Assembly: GCA_003952965.2 (NCBI GenBank)
Contig: CM025852.1
Location: 7,237,013 to 7,301,012, forward strand
DNA from: Morella rubra
Taxonomy: Eukaryota; Streptophyta; Magnoliopsida; Fagales; Myricaceae
Direction of reading: 5' to 3'
Length of the DNA stretch: 64,000 nucleotides
The notes under the pieces were generated by a model. It searched no databases, was not told the DNA's origin, and saw only the letters and a program-made list of their open reading frames with translations. Shown here piece after piece: positions 1 to 12,300 of this stretch (positions within the stretch are counted from its first letter, which is position 1; each line of letters begins with the position of its first letter). The position numbers and the translations under genes were made by a program.

Positions 1-342
1 TACGTGTCATCAGTCTTGATTGTAATACAATCCCTCAGGGAACAAGGACCAACTAAAGAGGCCAAGATGCAAAAAGTAGAAGATAGTGGTGGTTGTGTTT
101 TCCCAGGAGAAACCACACAGCCCAACGCAACATAACCTTTGGGTGCCTCAGGGAACCAAATGGACACACTGCTCCCTCTTTTACTTAGAACATCATTTGG
201 TGGCGAGTCTGAATCATTTACCCCTCCATCAGAAAAATCCCCAGAAAATAAGGGTGACCAGATCAGTTTGAAAGATATTGGTCTTTTAACTCTAGCAAGG
301 TTGGTATTTACAGCAACAACTCCTTTTGTAGGCGGCTTGTCC
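1..342 (-). CDS. VPS13: VPS13 exon 37 (VPS62-like repeat; runs off the window)
   Basis: From residue 2037 to the window edge. [20 protein letters not shown] completes the first VPS62-like block and [20 protein letters not shown] starts a second. The frame is open to base 1. Confidence 0.91.
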
Positions 343-3300
343 CTATCATGTGAAAGACTGATTAGTCAATTTATACAGAAGCATTGTCCAAAGCATTTAT
401 GCCAAGGATGGACATCTATTTAATCTCTCTGGAAAAGAAATATCATCAATCTTGAGAAGAAACTTTAACAAGAGCTTTCACTTACAACGGTGTTAGATAG
501 TCACCAAGAACTGCAAAACCAGGTGGTGCATGAGGTCTCCAAAAGGCATATACTTGGTCTGTGTAGGGATCTGCAGGGTGCAACAACGAGGCAATAAGTC
601 ATCAGTATTTAACTCTAGATATGCTGACATCTTCCAGTACTACCGACAACATAACAATAATGATATTAATAAATACAATGTTCACATACTTTTTATTGTT
701 CCAACCTTGTCAAACTGGGAACAGACAACTGTCATCTTCTTTGAAGTCATCCTTAAAAATGCCAGAATGTCCTCTTCAACGGCTAAAAAAAGTCTCAAAA
801 TGCTGAATGAAAAATTCATGAATATATCCGAGATTGATAAATGTATATTGGTCTTTCCAGAAGCATTTGAATAGATAAAGGAGGTGTCAAAAGGCTCCAA
901 TATTGTGATCCCATTACTCTCCATGGTCAGGCCAAGTGCATTTGCGTTCATCTCAATCGTATCTCCCCTTGAAACAAACCTAGCAGCAGCATAAGCATAT
1001 CAAATATCATCTTTCTATAATCTTCTCATAGCTTCGTTAAACACACTCCAAATATCCACTATCGTCAAAGCTAAAAGCAATTTGAAAGAGTTTGAAATAT
1101 ATGATGAAAAAAAAAAGGAACATTTATCATTCAACTTTTGAAACCCAATGGAAGCAGTATATAGAACAAGTTTTGGAAATTACAAGATCATGTCAACCAT
1201 TTCTAAAACAGGTAACAGCAAAGTTATAGGACTAGTCAAGGGACTCAGCATTAACAAGCTTTATGATAAGAAAACAACTTCCAAAACTCAGGGCTCTGCA
1301 AAATAGTAACAACGATATATGACATATAGGCTGTAACCAGCATTTACACTTGCAGGCTGAAGAGAACCAGAAGTAGATATACTCTCCTATATATTGGTAC
1401 TTCTACCACCGACTGATTTTATTGTAACTTGAGGAGTTCAGAAGATCAACATACAGCAATTTCAAAGCATGGCAAAGCACTTAAAGATGAACTGACCTGC
1501 AAAATGCATCCAACTGCGCATGCAAAAGTTGGTTAGAAAGAACCAGAGATTCACCAACATCTGTTGATGTATTGTAAAAGGTCAGCTCTGGGCCAATAGC
1601 CTGCAATAAATACCACAATTACAGGTGATACACAGAAAGTACTCGACCATGTTAACCCCACCAACTGAACAAAGAAATTCACTGCAGAGCCCACAAAAGG
1701 CAATATAGGATAGTATAAAACTGAATGCTGTATGGTGAACTAAGATGCTTTGAAGCAGTACATTCACAGGTCAGTTTTTGGTTTTTATCCCTCACCATAT
1801 GAAGTTCCCTGCATTGCTCAAACAAATTAAATTTTGTTTACAAAACCTGCATACTTGGAATTTCAAACTTGGCCCAATAGGAAAAAGAATGTAGGAAGTG
1901 CAACCGACTAGTATGTTCATGTCATACCAAATCATTTTCCAGAGAACATTATCAGGAACTGAGTCTTCATTATTGTTAAAAGAGACACATTGGCTGAATA
2001 CACTGATTTCCTAAGGATTTCTGGTCTCAGAAATGTGGTTGAGTGGAAACTACCACTGGGTAACCACCGATCGACCAATACGCCCATCTGTCACTGCTGA
2101 TCTTAGCAAAGAAGCATGCAAGCCAAGCTGAACCAAGGTTATGATTTGGTAAGCTGTATCTCAATTCTGCCATTTTCCATACTTCAAACTTGTCCTTAGA
2201 TTTAACGGAATTATAAAGTTCGGGTTGATTTTATTTTTTCCTATCTATTTTAATTGTTTGCCTGCCCTTTTGTTCCACATGTTTTGCACCCTCTTTGACC
2301 TTTTGTTTTCTCTATTCCATAAATCTTGAAATTGAAGAGACAAGCCTCTTTTCTTCTCATTAATATTCTTATTACTAAGCAAGAATCCATTTTTCCTCCT
2401 ATTAATTTCATAACATATTTGCCCAGCAGCAAAAGTGAAAAGATTAATTCGGGAGTAACCTGTAACTTTCCACTAAAAAATCATCATTTAGCTGTTCCAC
2501 TTTCACGTACAGAAGGATAATATTGGAACATAAATAATGGCCAACTGAGTGGAAACATCTTCTTTTGCTGGGTTGAAAACAGTTGTGTTTTTTTTCCCAA
2601 ATAGTGACAAATTTGCTCCTCAGTTACATGCATCACCTCCATGCATGTGGGAACATATAAATGCATGGTGTGCATGTGCGTGGACATTCTTCTTTTACCA
2701 ATAATAAAGCAAACTCCTCCAAGGAGTTATTTGGTTGACTGGACACCGAGAAACTAAAGAAATGGAAACACACCAAGAGACTAAACAAATGGAAACAACT
2801 GAGAGAAATCTGTCATTTACCTAGAGACTATACTAGCAACATGCACTTGAGCTCAAGGGTAGACTGCTTATGCTCTCTATAGGATAACAACGAATTCCAA
2901 AAACTTAGGCTCTTAAAAAGTGGGCCAATTATATCATCAAACTCATAAACTCAAATGACTATTCGAAGGAAACTATTTTCGATTTTAACACTAATACATC
3001 CTCTCTCACGTGCAAATACAGCGAAAGAAATGGAACTGAAAGCGAGCCATGGATGTGAACTAGAGAAGAAAACAACAGGGTGTGTTAGAAATATTGAAAT
3101 AAGAACCTCAAAGAGAACTGGCATTTAATACCATGCAACATAAGATGGTGAATGATAACGTATTGCATTCTCACATACAGCACCACTAACCAAAACTCTC
3201 CCGTAATCAACCTATCTTACAAAATTTCTTGGAAGTGTAAAGACTTTTATTTTGGAGAAGGGGGAACCATAAGGTATGAAATCTCCATGCAAGCTAATAA

Positions 3301-6300
3301 GACTTCAAATTGCTTCCAGACAAGTCACTACCCATATCATCTTCCCCCTCCCTCCTTTTTTGCACCATATATTGAAATCACAAGGTCATTCATCATCTCC
3401 AGTTATAGGCCATGAGGTGCCCTAAAGATCATTGTCACAGTAATAGAATACTTAATGGCGATACCTAAGGACATTGCTTTTCACATTTTCTATGATACCA
3501 TATGTCAGATGCATGTGGTGGCAATCTTGGATGCCAAAACTTGTCTCAGATCACTTTTCTTCCCCTTTGCTGGCCACGGCGCTCATTACCATGTCAGATA
3601 TGGACAGAAATTCTAGTGCACTTGCTACAAAGCAGTCACTAAAATATCGATATTCCAGGTCAACCAAATCACAGATGGAAATAAATAACTCTAGCTGACT
3701 TTTGAATCGACTACAGATAAGCAGCAATTATTGTCAATTCAATAAAAAGAGTGAAACAGAAAAGGAATAACCTGCAACTCAATGACAAACTCCATGGACC
3801 TATCAGCTATTGTATCTTGAGATGGTACATCATTAATACGTTCTCTTGAAGTGCTAGAGTGAGAAATTTCATTCTCTTCCTCCAAGTAGACCTGATCATC
3901 CTTTGACGCAGAATAGCTACTGTTGGCTCCAAGAAATACACAAGAATCCAAGTATTGCCCATTCTAAATCAAAAAAATTCAGAAAAGCAGTTAAAGTCCC
4001 GGGCCAGCATATACCATTTCTATATCCAGCTAAGTGTACAAGAAAAATGTCGAGATGAACTCTAGTACCTTGATCACCACATTTTTGAATTGCAATTTTT
4101 TTCCACTTCCAACAAAGATTATTGGTTCTGTACTAGGTGCAGAGAGAATGGATCCCTGTCTATCTTTCAAAAGCAAAACTCCACTATTGCCATCATAAAC
4201 AAAGTGATCATATCTTTCATCATCAGCTATCAAAGGTCTTCGAGGAGAGACAGATACCTCAGCAAATGGCTGCATGTAAGTTGACTGATCCAGAATGATT
4301 GCATCGATTACATGCAAAGAGTTCTTATCTTCCTCGTTGGATAGCATGTTAGAAATAGATGGAACGAAAAACTCAACCACAGCCAGCAAAAAATCCAGTG
4401 CAACAAGCATTTGTGGCCTTTGGATGCAAAAAGAAAAAAATGTTTTCTGCTTGGACAACTTAGCATCAATAATAAGCATTGTAGGAACTGGTTTGATATC
4501 ACTCCCACTTAAAGCATTTGAATCAACTACATGCTGGTTGTCATCATATGTCACAGTATGGATAGGGCTGTTCTCAGCCTTTCCTATCGCCAGCTTAAAC
4601 TCTTGATCAGTCCCCTCACGATTATCTATAACTGCGAAGTCCTTTAGTGTTGCTGAGAGAAAACCTTCTCCCAGTGTATCAGACTTGTAGAGCAGCCAAG
4701 CACCACTGATCTGCATAGGAATTAGACCAGAAATTATTAAGTATCAATCACCATGACAAAATAAACTTAGAAGCGTTATATGTGCCTATATACTGAAATG
4801 TTGAAAGGGAAGATAAAGGAACCAATATGAGAGCACCTATACCAAGGTCATGAGAAAAATATACAATTCACAATGAAGTATAACAACAGCCACACTAGTC
4901 ACTGAATTTCCATGTAAGATATTCACGTAGTGGATTACTATCCAAATTCATCTAATGAACACAGACAAATATCTTGACCATTAAGGGTAGGATCTATCAA
5001 GAGAAAATTCAAGAAAGTAAAATGAAACTAAACCATTGGGAACTTAACCAAGTCCACGCATAAGAAAGAGAACAATCTGAACTTGTCTCAGCCGAACAGA
5101 TAGAGGCAACAGATGAGGACTTTCTCATCAAGTATAGTTCATGACAAAATCAACAAAAAGATGGAGTAAATGATGCTGATGAGTTGCATTTTCGTTTTAT
5201 CTTCAGTATTAGACTTTATAATGCTGGAGTTATTTGTGTAACTGTATCCTTCCTAAAATCAGTCAGACGTGGAAAATAACAAAACAGGATAGGGTCTTTA
5301 ACTTAGCAGACAAAAAACCTATAAAACTCGCAGTGGAGTTAAAATAGACGGAGATTATTACCTTGCTTGATGACAAGGCCATATCTAAATGGTAAGGTCC
5401 AAATACAAGTACTGGATGGCCCTGATCATGATAAATAGCAGTAAGCACTTCCTTCTGCTAGGGAAGTGCTTATTTCTTTTTTTTTTTTTTTGATAAGTAA
5501 GGAAAGCTTTATTAAAAAAACAAAAGAGGAAACAATACAAAAAGCTATACTGAAACCTAATCCAAGCAAGCTACAAAACTCATGAAATCAAAGAAATAGT
5601 AACCCAACACAGCATTTGCCCATAAAAATAAGAGAACTCATCAGCTTGCCCCTCAACCCCTCCATAGACGTAAAACTATTCTCAAAGAATCAGTCATTCC
5701 CCTCCCTCCAAATAGTCCACCAAATGCATAATGGAATCATCTTCCACACAGTCGAAGCATGAGAGTCATTAAACTTCCTCTTCCAGCACGACAACACATT
5801 CATCACCCTAGAAGGCATAACCCAATAGTAATCCAAGATTTTCAACACGAGACAAGAGGTCCCTGACAACCTCACAATGAAGAAAAAGGTGATCCACAGA
5901 TTTTCCACTACATCTACAAAGGAAACACCAATCTAGTAAACAAAGGCCCCTTCTCCTAAGATTGTCAATGGTCAGAATTCTCCAATGGGCAGCCTCCCAC
6001 ACAAAGAAGGAGACTCACATAGGAACAAAAGATCTCCAAATCTGCCTCCAAGGGAACAAAATATGAGGGCTACAAGAAAGAAGCCCATACAAGACTTCAC
6101 CGAGGACTTGCCGGACTTGGATCCCAACCAACACACTCTATCTTCAACCCCACTCCTAATGACCTTGGCATAAAGAAGAGAGAAGAAGGTCGAAAAAACC
6201 TCTAACTTGCAATCATTAGCAGCCCTAACAAACTGGACATTCCAAACCCCCACACCAGAACTCCCATCCCAATAATCCGCCACAATAGCATCCTTATCTC

Positions 6301-9300
6301 TTGCAATGGCGAAGAGGAGCGGAAAAACAAACCTCAAAGGTCTCTATCCACACCAAAGATCACTCCAGAAGCGAACATTATTGCCACAACCCACCACAAA
6401 CCGGATATTCTGGTTGAAAAGATCCCACCACTTACTGATATACCTCCAAAGACTAACACTGTAAGAATCTCTCCTCATAAGGGTTCTCCACCCTCCCACC
6501 TCACACCCAAATTTCTCCGCAACAACATTCCTCCACAAACAATTGCACTCACAAGCAAAGCGCCACAGCCACTTCCCAAGCAAAGCCTTGTTGAAAGTGG
6601 ACAGCCTCCTAATGCCCAATCCACCAAATCTAATAGGGCAGCAAACCTTCTCCCATTTAAGCAAATGAAACTTGTGCTGATCTCCGTCGCTACCCTAGAA
6701 AAATTTCTTTGTAACTTCTCCAATCTACTAGCCATAGCTGTTGCAGTCCCTTTTTCTTTGGTCTAATGCTGTGTTGGGGTTTCTTTTTTTGGATATTTCT
6801 GATTTCTGTAGTTTTCAAGCTTGTATACTTTAGATGTTCTCAGCACAGTCTTTTGTACTGTTAACTCTCTTTTATTTTAATAAAATTTTTACTTACTTAT
6901 AAAAAAAAAAAGAGTAGACTTAATCAAAGTGACTCTACTACCTTTCGAAAGGTAACCCCACTTCCACCCAGCCAACTCCTCTTTGTTCTCTCAATAATGC
7001 CATTCCAAATGTGGGTACTTTTGAAACGAGCTCCCAAAGGAAACCAAGAAGAAACTCCGCACCTCATAATATTAGCCAACTTCTAGACATTACCCACCAC
7101 TCCAATGGGAATCGCTTCAGATTTCGAAAGATTGATCTTAAGCCCAGATACTGCCTCAAAACAGAGAAGAAGGCAACGAAGGTTGCGAACTGACTCTCCT
7201 CAGCCCCACATAAAATACGAGTGTCGATAACAAAGAGTAAGGAGAGATACCCCGCCACTCCCAATAGAGAAACCCTCCAATGATCCCACGCCACCAACTT
7301 ATTTAGCATCCTACTCAGAGCTTTCATAATAATAACAAATAAAAAAGGCGAAAAGGGATCCCCTTGGCGCAAGCCACGAGAACCACCAAAAAAAACCTTC
7401 AGGTGAACCATTAACTAACACCGAGAATCTCACAGTAGAAATACAGAACTCTATCCAACTGCACCATTTAGCACCAAAACCACACCTTCTCAACATGTAT
7501 AGCAGGAATCTCCAGTTAACGTGATCATAGGCCTTGTGGATGTCAAGTTTGCAATAACACCAAGAATCTCACAGTAGAAATACAGAACTCTATCCAACTG
7601 CATCATTTAGCATCAAACCACAATTTCTCAACATGTACAGCAGGAATCTCCAGTTAACGTGATCATAGGCCTTGTGGATGTCAAGCTTGCAAAGCATTCC
7701 AGACAAAGGAGATCGCAACCTGGAATCGATACACTCACTAGCAACCAAGACTGTATCCAAGATCTGCCTTCCGTTCACAAAGGCACCCTGGGTAGGCAAA
7801 ATGATTTTATCCATCACCAACTTCAACTTGTTAGCCAAAACTTTGGCCAGAATTTTATAGACCCCACCCACAAGACTAATAGGCCGGAAATCCTTAAGCT
7901 CAATCATACCATGCTTTTTAGGAATCAAGACAATGAAAGTGGCATTGAGGCTTCTAACAAATTTTCCAACCTGAGCAAACTCATTGAACACAGATAGCAC
8001 ATTGCCCTTAATGACATTCCAACAAGATTGATAGAATGCCAAGGAGAAGCCATCAGGACTGGGAGCTTTATCACCATTGAGACTCCTCACGACACCAATT
8101 ACTTTGTCATCATCAAAAGACCTTTCCAACGAAGGCGCATCCTCCCTGGTAATAGAATCAAAATCCAAATCATCCAACAAGCTATACTTCATTCTTCCTC
8201 ACAAGAATGTTAAGAAGTGCTCGAAAAACTTGTTGGAGGCTCAATTGTCATCCAATGGGACATCAACAGTAGGGGAGGTCAATTAGGTTGTATAGCCCAA
8301 CCCATGCTAACACACTATGATAGCAATTTCAGAGCTACCACATTAGCTCTCAATCCTTCTGCTTCTAGCAATTTTCAAACAAGCCAAGAAGAGATAGAAG
8401 TGCACTGTAGCCTTATGTCTCAACTGGAAATCCACACCATTAACATCCTATTTTGTCCATTCAGATAAGGGAGCAAGCTTTTAAATGTCTCCACCACTAA
8501 ATATGGCGACCCCTAGATCACATGAGAAAATTATCTATTCTATGTTCTTCATATTATCTGTGTTCAAATACAGGAAAAATTCAAATAGCAGAAATTCTCT
8601 AAAAGAGATGTGTTAACAATACAAAAGCTCTATACTAAAAATACCTAAACCATACAAACTAAGAAACTAAGAAAAGCCGAGAAAGGAAAACCCAACAACC
8701 CATTCGCCCATAAGAAAAGAGACTGCAACACCTTGCCCCTCAAACTCTCCAGCAACGACAATGCCAACTCTTCAAAGCACATATTGTTTCTTTCCCTCCA
8801 CAAACACCACCAAATGCAAGCAAGAATCATCTTCCAAACAGCCGAAGCTAAAGGGCCCCCAAACTTCCTCTTCCCACACATCAGCACATCAACCATCCTT
8901 TTAGGCATAACCCAGGAAAAATTCAGAATACCAAACACATGCACCCCCAATCCTCTAGCAACCAAACAGTGCCCCCCCCCCCCCCCCCCCCGCTTCATTT
9001 TTTTTTTGCTAAGTCCACCGATTCTCCATTAATTTTACAAAGATAACACCAATTAGTCAAACAAATGCCTCTCCTCCTTAGGTTGTCGATAGTCAAAAAT
9101 TTCCCGTAAAAGCCTCCCACACAAAGAAAGACACTCTCGAGGGAGCAAGGGTCTTCCATAACTGCCACCAAGTAAGGCCACAACTAAACCATAAGCCAGG
9201 AGAAATTTTCTTTTATCCATGAAAGAGATTCTCTCATTCAATGTCTCTTTCATCCATTTTACATATACTAAAGGCATTTTTGTTTGCAAAAGTATTTTAG

Positions 9301-12300
9301 GATACCATAAAAGCAACAAAATTTACAAAACAAACATCTAAAATCTCAAAAACTCTTACACAAACACCAATACTTTTTACACAAACTTTAACAACTTTTT
9401 CATATAAATTCCAATACCTTTTTAAAAAACAATTCTAACAAATCTTCTCTCTCTATACTTTTTCACCAACCTCCAATATTTTTTTATTAAAAAATTATAT
9501 CAAATGATCTCTCACTACACCTTTTTACCAACTCCAATAAAAATTAAATATCTTTAAAATATTTTTTTTTATGAGTAAGGAAAGCTTTATTAAAAGAACC
9601 ATTAAGAGTAACAGTACAAAGAGTAATGCCGAAACACCTAAGCCAAAGCAAGCTACAAAACTAATGAAATCAAAAAATCAGAAAAAGGAAAGCCCAACAC
9701 AGCATTGGCCCATAAAAAGCTTTAAAATTTTTAACCGACTTTTACACAAAAACCTATAAAACTCCAATCTACATAAATATTCACAATTCTATCAAAATTC
9801 TAAAAACCTAACAAGTTTTTATAAACTGAACATCCCCTTAAATTTCTCAAACCATATTTTTCATATTTCGTCCGAAGGATTCTAATTAAGAAATGATACT
9901 TCATTCTCACTATTCTTTCTTTCAGGACTTGGCCATTAGGAAAACAATTGATAGTTGTAGCATGAAGAAAATTTCTAGTACTTGGATTATAATTTTTGAG
10001 TCCTACATAGGGTGAGAAAGAATAAGGAATGAGAAAGTCAAGTGGGAAAAGACAAAGAATGAAAAGAGTATTATCTAAGTCAAATCTCACATTTCATCTT
10101 TTCTAGGTACACCTAGACCTTATAATGCCGCCGAGAAACTTCAAAAACATTATTGACTAGTCCTTTTGGAGTATAGTGCGGAGGCTCACGCTTTATTGAG
10201 GCATTGCATATGATGTCAAAGCAGAAATAGGAATGACCATGTGGGGTAGGCAGCCCTGATAATGACGTTAGAGATTCTAAGGGGAAGATTGTACTTTCTT
10301 AGTTCCACATGGAATGAGAGAGAAGAAATAATGACTAAAGAGTGATACAAAAGTCAAGTCCCTCATTAGATCCTTGGTGGAACTGACCTTACAACGAGTC
10401 AAACAAGCTTCAAGAGCAACCTTGACTAGTCTTTTGGAATATAGTGCAGTGGTTTACCTTAGGACATTCTATGGATTCCTCAACTAAACATATATGGTGG
10501 GCTACTCTAGGAGGAATGCTTTTTTGCAGTGCAAGGACAAGACCATCACTTATTCCTTTTGTTGCAATTTAAGATTCTGTCTCTAATTCCAAACAATAAG
10601 ATGTAAACTTGCTGAACAGCATTGTTAGGGTTTTGCCACCCAATTTTAATACAAGTTTTGAACTGTTCATTGCTGCACGTAAGGATACTTGGGGTCTCGT
10701 GTTCCTTCTTTACCTAGATATTGTTTACTTTTTTATGTCTAATGATTATTCTTGCACTAAATGGGTATGTTTTGCAACAGACAAAAGTGGTGTATTCTCT
10801 TATTTCCAACAGTTTTACAAAATAGTTTGGGTAAGCTTAAACTCTATTAAGACTCATAATTCCCGTAGTCAAGGCAAGTATCTTTATAATAGTCTTCATA
10901 CATAGCTTAGCATGCAAAAGACTATTTACCAAACTACTTGTACTGAAAACCGTCACCAAAAAGGAGTTGCTAACCAAACAAATCAGCATCTTCGAAAGGT
11001 AACCCATGATTGATGTTTCTATACAACTTCCAAAATCTTACAAAGATGATGCATTGCCTCCTGTTGTATGCATTCCCCTTCTTTTTGTTGTTCCCCCCAA
11101 GTCTTTTGGTGTCTCTTGCTTCATTTATATTCGTGAATCTATCACTTATACCATGAACTTAAGCTACTTGGAAGAGAGAGATTTTATTATTCGAATTATA
11201 TTATCTAACACTCCTCCTCACATGTGGGCCGTACTCTTGTTTATTAGCAGGCCTAACAAGTGTAATATTTACTTTAAATAAAAGTAGAGTGTAGAGTCAA
11301 ATCTCGAACTCAGGAGCTTTGCTCCAATACAACATGTAATCACCAACTATCCCAAAAGCTTAAGCTGATAGGAAAAGACAGATTTCATCATTTCAATTCT
11401 ACTATCTAACAATATTCATAGTCAAGCTAAAGAGTAAATTGGATCCTAAATTTCAAAATATATCTTCTTAGGTGATTCTCCCACTCATAAAATGGTGTAA
11501 ACATCATCCTCCTAAGACTGCGTTGAATCTAGGATATGACCTTTTTTTAGCCCTTAAGACTTCTCTTTTGGAAGAACAACAATGGAAAGAAGTCATCTAC
11601 GGTTCTTTACTTGCTCCTCGTGAAGTCTGGCAACCAATTAAGCCTCTATTAGTTAGTCTGAAATGGAACTATATGAGGCTTTTGTTGAGCAGATCAAAGA
11701 TATTCAAGAAGAGAAAAATATAAAGATGACTCCTTGTTCTACTTGCTGCCAATCATCAACCTCTAATTCAAGTAATCCTCCTACTCCTACCCCCTTCAGC
11801 ATGCTGCCAATGAAGTTGATATTCATATGTCTCCATGAAGAGAGGTTAGCTTTTATTGCATCAATGGCAGATTGTAGATTGGACTGAATCAATGGTGGCG
11901 CGCATGTCTAGTCAGGATATTCCACTTTCATGGAAAGAAATCTAAATGACATGTTATGAAGAGAAAACAAACAATTGTTGCTAGATCCAAATGATAGGCT
12001 GCGTTTAGAATCATGGTTGAAAACATTGTTGAAAGAACAGAGTCTGACTCGTAGTATACCATGAGAATGTTGCGATAACAAAGCAGCACTTTGTGCCAAG
12101 AAAAAAAAACCAAAGCAGCACTTTGTATTGTGCATAATTGTAGTACAGCATAATTGAAAGTAGCATAATGAAGCTAAACACAATATTCTCAGAGAAAATT
12201 GCAAGCTCGCATAACACAAGAACAACTTGTGGATGCTTTGACAAAAGGAGTCCGAAGTATAATTTTTCACACAACCATAAGCAAGCTAGACACGCATGAT

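Larger units (their letters stand above)
5471..8212 (-). mobile_element. LINE (L1-type), 5'-truncated, sense to VPS13
   Basis: A poly-T run at 5478-5491 on the plus strand marks the LINE 3' end. The minus strand then encodes, from high to low coordinates, the reverse transcriptase ([20 protein letters not shown] near 7900, then [13 protein letters not shown] near 7380), a palm region whose FADD-type motif has decayed, and a C-terminal zf-RVT domain (about 5830-6010: [20 protein letters not shown] with spaced Cys/His). Frames are broken at several places and another LINE tail is inserted at 6750-6911. The sequence gaagtgct at 5463 and 8213 could be a remnant target-site duplication, but 8 bp is weak. 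Confidence 0.85.

Noticed and set aside
8965-9010. Long C run followed by T run as a biological signal
   Set aside because: Homopolymer inside a LINE relic, probably of uncertain length from sequencing. No further structure.
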